Assembly (NCBI RefSeq): GCF_023242315.1
Contig: NZ_JALLIY010000012.1
Span: 124,001-188,000, forward strand
Reading direction: 5' to 3'
Source of the DNA: Pseudomonas sp. MWU13-2105
GTDB taxonomy: Bacteria; Pseudomonadota; Gammaproteobacteria; Pseudomonadales; Pseudomonadaceae
DNA length: 64,000 nt
Shown piece by piece: positions 7,267 to 15,426 of this stretch (positions are counted from its first letter, which is position 1; each line of letters begins with the position of its first letter). The position numbers and the translations under genes are program-made. Under the pieces are notes generated by a model. It did no database searches and was not told where the DNA came from. It saw nothing but the letters and a program-made list of their open reading frames with translations.

Positions 7267-8727
7267 TCAGCCCACCGCCGTCAGCTCGAAATAGAACACC
7301 GCGCCCTTGCCGGGAATCGACAGCAGGCGAATCTGGCTGTCGTGCAATTGCAGGATGCGCCGCACAATCAGCAACCCGAGGCCGCCGGAACGCCGGTCGC
7401 CGTCCTGGTTGAACGGCCGGCGAAACAGGTTTTCCAGCAAGGTCGGGGCGATCCCCGGGCCGGTGTCGCTGACCGTGACCTGGATCTTGCCGCGCCCATG
7501 GGCCAGCGCCACCTCGATGCTGCCGCCTTCGGGAGTATGGCGCAGGGCATTGTCGATCAGGTTGGTCAGGACCCGCTCGATCATCCCCAGATCGGCGCTG
7601 ACCATCGACGCCCCACGGGGCAAGACTGCCAGCAGTTTCGACTGGCGGGTCTCGGCCATCAGCTCGAACTTCTGGAACACGTCCTGGATCAAGTCGCTGA
7701 GGGAGAAGTCCTCGACCTGCAAGCGCACCGCGCCATGCTCCAGGCGCGCCAGCTCGAACAGCGCCTGGGCCAACTGCCCGACCTTGCTGCTCTGCGCCAG
7801 GGCGATCCCCAGGTAACGCCGGCGCTCATCCGGCGCCAGCACCGCATCCTTGAGGGACAGGGTTTCCAGGTAACCGTGCAACGACGCCAGGGGCGTGCGC
7901 AAGTCATGGGAAATATTCGCCACCAGTTCGCGGCGGTCCTGATCGAGCTGGGTCAGGCTGCGCCACTGTTCGCCGATGCGCGTGGCCATCTGCGCAAAGC
8001 TGGCTTCCAGCACCTCGATCTCATCGCGACGTCCGGCCCCGGCCCGTGACAGCACCGGCAACTGCGTCGGCGCGGCATCGGTATCGAAATCGCGCATGGT
8101 CTCGGTCAGCCGACGCAACGGACGGGTGATCAAGCGGAAGGCGATCAGGCCGGCGATCAGCCCCAGCAGGGCCACCAGGCTCATGGCCCACAAGGTGGTG
8201 CGCAGCACCGAGCTGGCCGAGACCTGGGCCGCCAGGCGATCATGTTCTTCGCCCTGGAGGACCACGTACAGATAGCCCAGTTCCTTGCCGCCACCGCGCA
8301 GGGCGGCGGCACTGAACACCTTGCGCCCGTCTTCGCTGCGCGGGTCGTCACCGAGGATCGGCAACGGCTGGCCGTCGAGCAGGCGGCGGATCGGCGCCAG
8401 GTCGACGTGATCGCGGTGCAGGTGGCCTTGCGGCGCGGCATCGCCGGTGATCTTGCCGCTGGGCGAGAGCAGATAGACTTCCACGCTCGGGTTGACGTTC
8501 ATCAACTGGCCGAACAGTGCGCGTACCCCCTCCATGGTCAGGCCTTCGGTGCCCACCAGCCGGTTGTCCAGGGCAATGCTCTGGGCCAGGTCCCGGGACA
8601 GGCCCTGGACCACTTCCTTTTCGTGCATGTCGCTGGCTCGCACCTGCAACCACACCGAGGCCCCGCAACAGGCCAGCAGCAGGATCGAAAAGGCCAGGGA
8701 CAGGCGCTGCGACAGGGTCAGGTTCAT
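7267..8727 (-). CDS. two-component sensor histidine kinase
   Basis: A 486-residue membrane kinase. It has a first transmembrane segment at about residues 10-27, a periplasmic domain of about 150 residues, a second segment at about 178-199, a HAMP linker (LITRPLRRLTETM), the phosphoacceptor box VANISHDLRTPL with His274, and the ATP lid motifs DNALRHTPEGG, DTGPGIAP and GGLGLLIVRRI. It overlaps the response regulator upstream by four bases and is co-transcribed with it. Its location, divergent from the periplasmic Msr operon, suggests that it senses an envelope oxidant or oxidised protein. That link is inferred from position only. Confidence 0.9.
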   Translation of the reverse strand: MNLTLSQRLSLAFSILLLACCGASVWLQVRASDMHEKEVVQGLSRDLAQSIALDNRLVGTEGLTMEGVRALFGQLMNVNPSVEVYLLSPSGKITGDAAPQGHLHRDHVDLAPIRRLLDGQPLPILGDDPRSEDGRKVFSAAALRGGGKELGYLYVVLQGEEHDRLAAQVSASSVLRTTLWAMSLVALLGLIAGLIAFRLITRPLRRLTETMRDFDTDAAPTQLPVLSRAGAGRRDEIEVLEASFAQMATRIGEQWRSLTQLDQDRRELVANISHDLRTPLASLHGYLETLSLKDAVLAPDERRRYLGIALAQSSKVGQLAQALFELARLEHGAVRLQVEDFSLSDLIQDVFQKFELMAETRQSKLLAVLPRGASMVSADLGMIERVLTNLIDNALRHTPEGGSIEVALAHGRGKIQVTVSDTGPGIAPTLLENLFRRPFNQDGDRRSGGLGLLIVRRILQLHDSQIRLLSIPGKGAVFYFELTAVG

Positions 8728-9440
8728 GACGGGCGACCCGCCGGCGAGAAGCGATAGCCGCGTCCCCAGACCGTGAGGATCCGCTCGGGTTGCGCCGGGT
8801 CGACTTCGATCTTGGCCCGCAGGCGATTGATATGGGTGTTGACCGTGTGTTCATAGCCGTCGTGCTGGTAGCCCCAGACCTGGTTCAGCAGGTCCATGCG
8901 CGAATACACGGTGCCGGGGTTTTTCATGAAGAAATGCAGCAGGTCGAATTCCCGTGGGGTCAGGTCCAGGGGTTTGCCGTCGACCCGGGCTTCACGGGTC
9001 AGCGGATCTAGGCTGAGGCCGCCCTGCTCCAGGGTCCCCGCCTCGATCTTCAGGCTCTTGGCCAGGGCGTCGACCCGGCGCAGCAGGGCCTTGACCCGCG
9101 CCGCCAGTTCCAGCATCGAGAACGGTTTGGCCAGGTAATCGTCGGCGCCCAGTTCCAGCCCGAGCACCCGGTGCATCTCGCTGGAACGGGCACTGGTAAT
9201 GATGATCGGCGTGTAGCGCGCCATCGCCCGCGCTTGCCGGCAGATCTCCAGGCCATCGACGCCCGGCAGCATCAGGTCGAGGATCAGCGCATCCCAGGAG
9301 CCCTTGCTCAATTGCGCCAGGCCGAGGTTGCCGTCGGCGCAATGGGTGACCTCATAACCTTCGTCCCGCAGGTGCAGGCTCAGCAGGCCCGCCAGGTGCA
9401 GGTCATCTTCAACGATCAGAATACGCTTGGGTGAATCCAT
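8724..9440 (-). CDS. OmpR-family response regulator
   Basis: A 238-residue regulator with a receiver domain (ILIVEDD, phosphoacceptor Asp55 in LILDLMLPG, Lys in DDYLAKPF) and a C-terminal winged-helix domain ending ERILTVWGRGYRFSP. It is the partner of the kinase encoded immediately downstream with a four-base overlap. The msrB-ccdA/tlpA-msrA operon starts 159 bp away on the other strand, so it is a candidate target. Confidence 0.9.
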   Translation of the reverse strand: MDSPKRILIVEDDLHLAGLLSLHLRDEGYEVTHCADGNLGLAQLSKGSWDALILDLMLPGVDGLEICRQARAMARYTPIIITSARSSEMHRVLGLELGADDYLAKPFSMLELAARVKALLRRVDALAKSLKIEAGTLEQGGLSLDPLTREARVDGKPLDLTPREFDLLHFFMKNPGTVYSRMDLLNQVWGYQHDGYEHTVNTHINRLRAKIEVDPAQPERILTVWGRGYRFSPAGRPS

Positions 9441-9510
9441 GGGCAGCCTTCGTGCTGGTAATCGCCGGAAACGACGCCTGGATCATTGTGCCGGATCGCC
9501 AGGCAGCAAT

Positions 9511-9528
9511 GTTCACAAATAAGTTAAC
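9511..9528. promoter_or_regulatory. direct repeat in the msrB/response-regulator spacer
   Basis: GTTCAC at 9511 and GTTAAC at 9523 are near-identical hexamers spaced by six bases, a spacing close to one helical turn. OmpR-type regulators usually bind such direct repeats. The site lies 72 bp upstream of the msrB start. This is a motif guess without comparative support. Confidence 0.3.
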
Positions 9529-9599
9529 TTTACGGGAGGATTTGGCGACCCTCGCCGTCCAACAATGAAAGCCTGATCAATCACCGTGGACGCGACGCC

Positions 9600-10118
9600 A
9601 TGTCCTCCAGAAGACGCTTTCTTGTTTCCAGTGCCGCCACCCTGCTCGCCGCCGGTTTGTTCGACTGGCGCGCCGTGGGTGCCACCTTCGGCAGCGGCAG
9701 CCGCTCGGCTGATAGCGGCGAAACCTTCGAAGTCAGCCATACCGACGCCGAGTGGAAATCGATGCTCAGCGCCGAGCAGTATGAAGTGCTGCGCCACGAA
9801 GGCACCGAGCGGCCCTACAGCAGTGCCCTCAACGAGGAGCACCGCGACGGTGTGTTCGCCTGTGCCGGCTGCCGCCTGGCGCTGTTTTCCTCGGCCGCCA
9901 AGTACGACAGCCGCACCGGCTGGCCGAGTTTCACCGCGCCGCTGGAAAGTGCCGTGGCCACTCGCCGCGACACTTCCTTCGGGGTCTCCCGGACCGAGGT
10001 GCATTGCCACCGTTGCGGCGGCCACCTGGGCCATGTGTTCCCCGACGGACCGCCGCCCACCGGCCTGCGCTACTGCATGAACGGTGTCGCCATGACCTTC
10101 GCCCCCGGCGCGGCCTGA
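9600..10118 (+). CDS. msrB: Tat-exported methionine-R-sulfoxide reductase
   Basis: A 172-residue MsrB. The N-terminus SSRRRFLVSSAATLLAAGL is a twin-arginine signal, so the enzyme should be exported folded to the periplasm. Zinc-binding cysteines are at 88/91 (CAGC) and 136/139 (CHRCGGHLGHVF), and the catalytic Cys159 is in RYCMNGVAM. It reduces the R epimer of protein methionine sulfoxide. It is followed 27 bp later by a CcdA-thioredoxin fusion and then by msrA, so one operon supplies both reductases and their electron donor. Confidence 0.93.
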   Translation: MSSRRRFLVSSAATLLAAGLFDWRAVGATFGSGSRSADSGETFEVSHTDAEWKSMLSAEQYEVLRHEGTERPYSSALNEEHRDGVFACAGCRLALFSSAAKYDSRTGWPSFTAPLESAVATRRDTSFGVSRTEVHCHRCGGHLGHVFPDGPPPTGLRYCMNGVAMTFAPGAA

Positions 10119-10145
10119 TTCCCACGTTGCAACAAGGATTCCCTT

Positions 10146-11951
10146 ATGTTCCTGCTTATCCTGGCCTACCTCGGCGGTCTCCTGACCATCCTCAGTCCCT
10201 GCATCCTGCCGGTGCTGCCGTTCGTCTTCGCCCGTTCCGGCGAGCCGTTTCGGCGCAGCGGCCTGCCGTTGCTCTGCGGCATGGCCCTGACCTTCGCCTT
10301 GGTCGCCACCCTGGCGGCGGTCGGCGGTGGCTGGGTGGTGCAGGCTAACCAATACGGTCGTTGGCTGGCCCTGGCGCTGATGGCGTTTTTTGCCATTACC
10401 CTGCTGTTCCCGCACCTGGCCGAGCGCCTGACCCAGCCATTGGTGGCCGCCGGTGACCGCCTGTCGCGCTCGGCGCAAAGCCACGATGGCTCGCCCAGCG
10501 CGCGTTCGTCCTTTGTACTGGGCATCGCCACCGGCCTGTTGTGGGCTCCCTGCGCCGGACCGATTCTCGGCCTGATCCTCACCGGCGCCGCCCTGCAAGG
10601 CGCGAACATCGGCACCACGTTGCTGCTGCTGGCCTACGCCGCCGGTGCCGCGACCTCCCTGGCCGGCGCGCTGCTGGTGGGCGGCAAGCTGTTCAATGCG
10701 ATGAAGCGCAACCTCGGCACCGGCCAATGGCTGCGTCGCGGATTGGGCGCGGCCATGCTGGTCGGCGTGGTCGCCATCGGCCTGGGCCTGGACACCGGTA
10801 TCCTGACCCGGGTATCCACGGTGGCCACCTCGGGCCTCGAGCAGAAACTGCTCGACAACCTGACACCGAAGAAAGCCCCGGACCAGGGCGGCGCGATGAT
10901 GGCGGCGGTCAACAGTGACGCCGGCCAACCCGCCGGCAGCATGATGGCCATGGCGGCCAAAACTGGCGGTGCAGAACGGGCGCTGCCGGTGGAAGGCAGC
11001 CTGCCGGACCTGTCGGGCGCCGTGCAGTGGCTCAATTCCGCGCCGCTGAACGCCGCCGAACTCAAGGGCAAGGTGGTGCTGATCGACTTCTGGACCTACT
11101 CCTGCATCAACTGCCTGCGCAGCCTGCCCTACGTCAACGCCTGGGCGCAGAAGTACCACGACCAGGGCCTGGTGGTGATCGGCGTGCATGCACCGGAATT
11201 CGCCTTCGAACGCGATATCGACAACGTCCGCCAGGCCGTGGGCAAGCTGGGCATCCAGTACCCGGTGGCCATCGACAACAACTATGCGATCTGGCGCGGT
11301 TTCAACAACCAGTATTGGCCCGCCCACTACTTCGTCGATGCCCAGGGCCGCGTGCGTTATCACCACTTCGGTGAAGGCGACTATGAAGGTTCCGAACAGG
11401 TGATCCAACAACTGCTGAAAGAAGCCGGCCAGCAGAATGTCTCCGGCGGCATGGTCAGTGCCCAGGCCCAGGGCGTGATGCAGGCCGCCGACGAAGCCGA
11501 AGTGAAATCGCCGGAAACCTACCTGGGCTATGACCGCGCCGAAAACTTCGCTTCGCCGGGCGAGCAGGTGGCGGACCGATCGAAAAACTACGCGGCGCCA
11601 AAACAGCCGGCCTTGAACCAGTGGGGCCTGGACGGCCAATGGACCGCGCGTGCCGAGCAGGTGTCGCTCAACCAGGCCCCGGGCCAGGTGGTCTACCGCT
11701 TCCATGCCCGTGACCTGCACCTGGTGCTGGGCCCGGGCGCGGACGGCAAGCCGGTGCGCTTCAAGGTGCGTATCGATGGCGCGATGCCCGGCGCCAACCA
11801 CGGCACCGATACCAACGCCAACGGCGAAGGCACGGTGACCGAGCAGCGCCTGTACCAACTGGTCCGCCAGGCAGGGGACGTCAGCGACCACACCTTCTCC
11901 ATCGAATTTCTCGATCCCGGCGTACAAGCCTACGCCTTTACTTTCGGTTGA
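10146..11951 (+). CDS. CcdA-thioredoxin fusion (DipZ-like) electron carrier
   Basis: A 601-residue protein. Residues 1-210 are a CcdA-type membrane domain with the paired cysteines C19 (LSPCILPVLPF) and C136 (WAPCAGP). Residues 285-435 are a TlpA/thioredoxin domain with the redox pair C320/C323 (YSCINC). The remainder is the beta-rich C-terminal domain found in DipZ proteins (WTARAEQVSLNQ onward). It should carry electrons from cytosolic thioredoxin to the periplasm. Sitting between msrB and msrA, it is the probable reductant source for both. In Neisseria PilB, comparable thioredoxin, MsrA and MsrB domains are joined in one chain; here they are separate genes. Confidence 0.9.
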   Translation: MFLLILAYLGGLLTILSPCILPVLPFVFARSGEPFRRSGLPLLCGMALTFALVATLAAVGGGWVVQANQYGRWLALALMAFFAITLLFPHLAERLTQPLVAAGDRLSRSAQSHDGSPSARSSFVLGIATGLLWAPCAGPILGLILTGAALQGANIGTTLLLLAYAAGAATSLAGALLVGGKLFNAMKRNLGTGQWLRRGLGAAMLVGVVAIGLGLDTGILTRVSTVATSGLEQKLLDNLTPKKAPDQGGAMMAAVNSDAGQPAGSMMAMAAKTGGAERALPVEGSLPDLSGAVQWLNSAPLNAAELKGKVVLIDFWTYSCINCLRSLPYVNAWAQKYHDQGLVVIGVHAPEFAFERDIDNVRQAVGKLGIQYPVAIDNNYAIWRGFNNQYWPAHYFVDAQGRVRYHHFGEGDYEGSEQVIQQLLKEAGQQNVSGGMVSAQAQGVMQAADEAEVKSPETYLGYDRAENFASPGEQVADRSKNYAAPKQPALNQWGLDGQWTARAEQVSLNQAPGQVVYRFHARDLHLVLGPGADGKPVRFKVRIDGAMPGANHGTDTNANGEGTVTEQRLYQLVRQAGDVSDHTFSIEFLDPGVQAYAFTFG

Positions 11952-11971
11952 ACGCCACGAGGATGAACACC

Positions 11972-12700
11972 ATGAGTACGCCTGTCATGCCACGAAAAAC
12001 CCAGTCGCCACTGCTGCTGCTCGCCGCGATCGCCGGCCTGTCCCTGTCGGTGCTGATGTTCCAGCGCCTGGCCTGGTCGGCCGAGGATGCGGTGCAGATC
12101 GCCCCGCCCGCGCTGGACCAAGCGGCCGGCGCCAGCGGCAAAGCCACGGCGGTATTTGCCGGCGGTTGTTTCTGGGGCGTCCAGGGAGTGTTCCAGCACG
12201 TCCGGGGGGTTGAGAACGCAGTGTCGGGTTATACCGGCGGTGCGGCGGATACCGCCCGATATGAAGCGGTAGGCGAAGGTTCGACCGGGCACGCCGAGTC
12301 GGTGCAGGTGACCTATGACCCGAGCCAGGTCAGTTACGGGCAACTGTTGCAGGTGTTTTTCTCGGTGGCCCACAACCCGACGGAGCTCAACCGTCAGGGG
12401 CCGGACCGCGGCACGCAGTACCGTTCGGCGATTTTCCCGGTGAATGCCGAACAGGAAAGCATCGCCAAGGCCTATATCGCCCAACTGGATGCCGCCAAGG
12501 CGTTTCCCGCGGCGATCGTTACCCGGATCGAGGACGGCAAGGTCTTCTATCCGGCCGAGGGTTATCACCAGAACTACCTGACGCTGCACCCGACCGCGCC
12601 GTATATCGCCTTCAATGATTTACCGAAGGTGGAAAACCTCAAGCGTCTGGAACCGCAGCTTTATCGGGCCGACCCGGTGCTGGTGCCGGACGCCAATTGA
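11972..12700 (+). CDS. msrA: membrane-anchored methionine-S-sulfoxide reductase
   Basis: A 242-residue MsrA with a single N-terminal hydrophobic segment (about residues 12-36) that should anchor or export it, then the catalytic motif VFAGGCFWGVQ with Cys66 and the family end KVFYPAEGYHQNYL. It reduces the S epimer of methionine sulfoxide. The start at 11972 is chosen because GAGG lies nine bases upstream; an ATG at 11963 directly abuts that site. The gene begins just after the stop of the CcdA-thioredoxin gene and is the last of the operon. Confidence 0.9.
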   Translation: MSTPVMPRKTQSPLLLLAAIAGLSLSVLMFQRLAWSAEDAVQIAPPALDQAAGASGKATAVFAGGCFWGVQGVFQHVRGVENAVSGYTGGAADTARYEAVGEGSTGHAESVQVTYDPSQVSYGQLLQVFFSVAHNPTELNRQGPDRGTQYRSAIFPVNAEQESIAKAYIAQLDAAKAFPAAIVTRIEDGKVFYPAEGYHQNYLTLHPTAPYIAFNDLPKVENLKRLEPQLYRADPVLVPDAN

Positions 12701-12750
12701 TGACGAATGCTGCAGACTCAAGAGCAATCTTGAGTCTGGCCACGATTTGT

Positions 12751-12774
12751 GGCGGGCGGGCTTGCCCGCTCGCC
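12751..12774. repeat. single REP-type palindrome between convergent genes
   Basis: GGCGGGCGGGC and GCCCGCTCGCC pair around TT with one G:T wobble. It lies between the ends of msrA and opgD and may serve as a two-way terminator. Its core GCGGGCTTGCCCGC is shared with the copies at 23587, 23697 and 58652. Confidence 0.6.
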
Positions 12775-12806
12775 GCAGGAGCGTGTTCGGACTCCAAACT
12801 TTCCTA

Positions 12807-14426
12807 TCAGGTGTAGCGCCGCTTGTCAGCCGCCGGTGGGAAGTACTGGTACAACCAGGTTTCGCTCAAGGTCCGGTCACGGGTACGGATGAACAGGCGC
12901 ATTTCCACCGGATCGACCTGGTCGTCGCTCGGGTACCAGTCGAACGTCACCCGGTAGCCGTTGATTTCATCCAGTTTGAGGACATCGATATCCTTTACCT
13001 GACCGCGGGACGTCGTCACCACCGGCTCGATCTCGGCGCCCAGGGACAGACGCTCCAACCCTCCACCGGTAAAGTCCACGGCAAAGCGCCGGGCCCAGAC
13101 CTGCGGGTAGTGCTCGCCCGGCGCCCAGCCTTCGACAAACCCGCCCATGCCCGAACGGGTCGCGTGCACCCGCGCCAACGGTGTGCCCACCGGCGGCATC
13201 GCGCTCCAGTAGAGCTTGTAGCCATAGTTCAGCGAGGCCCCCGCCGCCACCGGTTCCTTGGGCGTCCAGAACGCCACGATATTGTCCAGGGTCTCGCCCG
13301 TGGTGGGGATTTCCAGCAGATCGACGGAGCCCTCGCCCCAGGCCGTGGTCGGCTCGACCCACAGGCTCGGACGTCGGCTGTACCAGTCCACGGTGTCCTG
13401 GTAGCTGGCGAACTCATGGTCGGTCTGCACCAGGCCGAATCCCTTGGGATCCTTGTCGGCGAACGCATTGAACTGCAAGGTCGCCGGGTTGTTCAGCGGC
13501 CGGCAGATCCATTCGCCATTGCCGCGCCACATGGCCAGGCGGTCGGAGTCGTGGATCTGCGGGTGAAGGGTGTCGCACATCCGCCGCTCATGGGTGCCGC
13601 AACTGAACATGCTGGTCATTGGCGCAATGCCCAACTGCTCGATGGCAGTACGCGCGTTGATATGGGCATCGACCGCCATCACCACCTGCTCGGCCTGGCA
13701 ATCGATGTCGAAACGATAGGCGCCGGTGGCGCTCGGCGAATCGAGCAAGGCATAGACCACGAAGCGGGTGCTGTCCTTGTCCGGGGTCTCGAACCAGAAA
13801 TGGGTGAAGTCGGGAAACTCCTCGCGCTTCTTCGCATAGGTATCGATCGCCAGCCCGCGCGCCGAGAGGCCGTATTGCCCGGTCTTGTCCACCGCGCGGA
13901 AGTAGCTGGCGCCGAGAAACGAGACAATGTCGTGCTGGTCGATCTCCGGGGCCTTGAACAGCTTGAAGCCGGAGAACCCCAGGTCGCCCTTGAGCCGTGC
14001 CGGATCAATGCGGCTGCGGGCATAGTTGAACAATGCCGGACGGAAATGCACCTCGCGAGCCTGGCGCGTCTGCGCATCAACGCTGTACATGCGCACCGGT
14101 TGCTTGAAACCCATGCCGACATGGAAGAACTGCACGTCCAACTGGCCCTTGAGCTCATTCCACAGCGAGTGCCGGGCATCGTATTGAATGGCGTTGAACT
14201 GCTGCGGGGTCATGTCCGCCAGGGACGGCGGCAACACCTGGCGGGTGCTGGCATAGTCCTTCGCGGCGAGTTTTTTCGCCTGGGCCTGCAATGTCTTGAA
14301 GTCGAAGTGTTCGATGTTGCCGTCCGCGGTGGCGGCAAGCGCCCGGGCCGCGAACAGACCGCTGGCCGACAGGCCGGTATAGGCCGCCAGGGCCATGGAA
14401 GCTTTCAGAAGATTGCGGCGGTGCAT
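12807..14426 (-). CDS. opgD: periplasmic glucan biosynthesis protein D
   Basis: A 539-residue OpgD/MdoD protein with a twin-arginine signal (HRRNLLKASMALAAYTGLSA), then the long two-domain OpgG/OpgD sequence (FKTLQAQAKKLAAKDY at the start and DQVDPVEMRLFIRTRDRTLSETWLYQYFPP at the end). It acts in the periplasm on osmoregulated beta-glucans, controlling backbone structure. The start at 14426 gives a canonical signal peptide, whereas the upstream in-frame codon adds ten residues of no resemblance. No opgGH pair is adjacent. A CCTGTACAGG palindrome lies at its ribosome site (14434-14443). Confidence 0.92.
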   Translation of the reverse strand: MHRRNLLKASMALAAYTGLSASGLFAARALAATADGNIEHFDFKTLQAQAKKLAAKDYASTRQVLPPSLADMTPQQFNAIQYDARHSLWNELKGQLDVQFFHVGMGFKQPVRMYSVDAQTRQAREVHFRPALFNYARSRIDPARLKGDLGFSGFKLFKAPEIDQHDIVSFLGASYFRAVDKTGQYGLSARGLAIDTYAKKREEFPDFTHFWFETPDKDSTRFVVYALLDSPSATGAYRFDIDCQAEQVVMAVDAHINARTAIEQLGIAPMTSMFSCGTHERRMCDTLHPQIHDSDRLAMWRGNGEWICRPLNNPATLQFNAFADKDPKGFGLVQTDHEFASYQDTVDWYSRRPSLWVEPTTAWGEGSVDLLEIPTTGETLDNIVAFWTPKEPVAAGASLNYGYKLYWSAMPPVGTPLARVHATRSGMGGFVEGWAPGEHYPQVWARRFAVDFTGGGLERLSLGAEIEPVVTTSRGQVKDIDVLKLDEINGYRVTFDWYPSDDQVDPVEMRLFIRTRDRTLSETWLYQYFPPAADKRRYT

Positions 14427-14742
14427 AAAAAGACCTGTACAGGAGCTGCCGGACATCCGGAACCGTTGGGCGCCGGATCAAAAGAAGCGCTCGTTCAAGA
14501 CTGCGAACGAATGCGGCTACAGGTAACAGATAACAAATCCCGATGACGGTTCGCAATATCCTACAGAAAACTTACTGACAGGCTTTATTCAGCCAAGGTG
14601 TGGCTATATGTTTCCAGCCTCTCTAGCGACCCGAGGCGCCCTGTGAACAGCTGCCCAGGGCCCGTGAAGATTTGTTCAGAATGTTTTCACGCGCTTCTTG
14701 GCACACTTGCCCACTTGTTTTGAAGGTCCGTCGAGGCAATCC
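14427..14742. other. divergent promoter region between opgD and a response regulator
   Basis: This 316-bp gap holds no gene. Visible structure: palindrome CCTGTACAGG at 14434-14443, CCGGACATCCGG at 14449-14460, and a short hairpin AGCCA-AGGTG-TGGCT in the 14590s. The segment 14660-14700 is AT-richer and includes a run resembling a promoter for the two-component genes, but no clear -35/-10 pair was fixed. Confidence 0.4.
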
Positions 14743-15426
14743 ATGACCCGCATCCTGACCATCGAAGATGATGCTGTAACCGCCAAGGAAATCGTGGCTG
14801 AACTGAGCAGCCATGGGCTTGAAGTTGACTGGGTCGACAACGGCCGCGAAGGCCTGGTTCGTGCCGTGAGTGGCGATTACGACCTGATTACCCTGGATCG
14901 CATGCTGCCGGAGCTCGATGGCCTGGCCATCGTCACCACGCTGCGGACCATCGGGGTGGCCACGCCGATCCTGATGATCAGTGCCCTCTCCGATGTCGAC
15001 GAACGCGTACGCGGTCTGCGCGCCGGCGGTGACGATTACCTGACCAAGCCGTTCGCCTCCGACGAAATGGCCGCGCGGGTCGAAGTGCTGCTGCGGCGCA
15101 AGAGCCCGGCACGGGAATTCGAAACCTCGCTGCGGGTGGCCGACCTGGAACTCAACCTGATGACCCGCGAAGCCTCCCGGGCCGATCAGTTGCTAACCTT
15201 GTTGCCCACCGAATACAAGCTGCTGGAGTTCCTGATGCGCAACACCGGGCAGATCCTCTCGCGGATGATGATCTTCGAAGAAGTCTGGGGTTATCACTTC
15301 GATCCCGGCACCAACCTGATCGATGTGCATATCGGTCGCCTGCGCAAGAAGATCGATGGCCCGGGCCTGGCGCCGCTGATCCGCACCGTGCGAGGCTCGG
15401 GTTATGTCATTGCCGAACCCCTCTAA
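14743..15426 (+). CDS. OmpR-family response regulator
   Basis: A 227-residue regulator beginning MTRILTIEDDAVTAKEI, with phosphoacceptor Asp in DLITLDRMLPELDG, the lysine in DDYLTKPFASDE, and a winged-helix domain ending LIRTVRGSGYVIAEPL. It overlaps the histidine kinase by 23 bases. The ATG at 14743 matches the family start; the ATG at 14698 would add 15 unrelated residues. The target is unknown. Confidence 0.9.
   Translation: MTRILTIEDDAVTAKEIVAELSSHGLEVDWVDNGREGLVRAVSGDYDLITLDRMLPELDGLAIVTTLRTIGVATPILMISALSDVDERVRGLRAGGDDYLTKPFASDEMAARVEVLLRRKSPAREFETSLRVADLELNLMTREASRADQLLTLLPTEYKLLEFLMRNTGQILSRMMIFEEVWGYHFDPGTNLIDVHIGRLRKKIDGPGLAPLIRTVRGSGYVIAEPL

Noticed and set aside
9513..11927. Open frame of 804 codons on the minus strand
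   Set aside because: It lies opposite msrB and the CcdA-thioredoxin gene. Its composition is histidine/glutamine-rich noise and no domain is recognisable.
12615..14546. Open frame of 643 codons opposite opgD
   Set aside because: opgD is certain; this frame begins inside msrA in another phase and carries no known domain.
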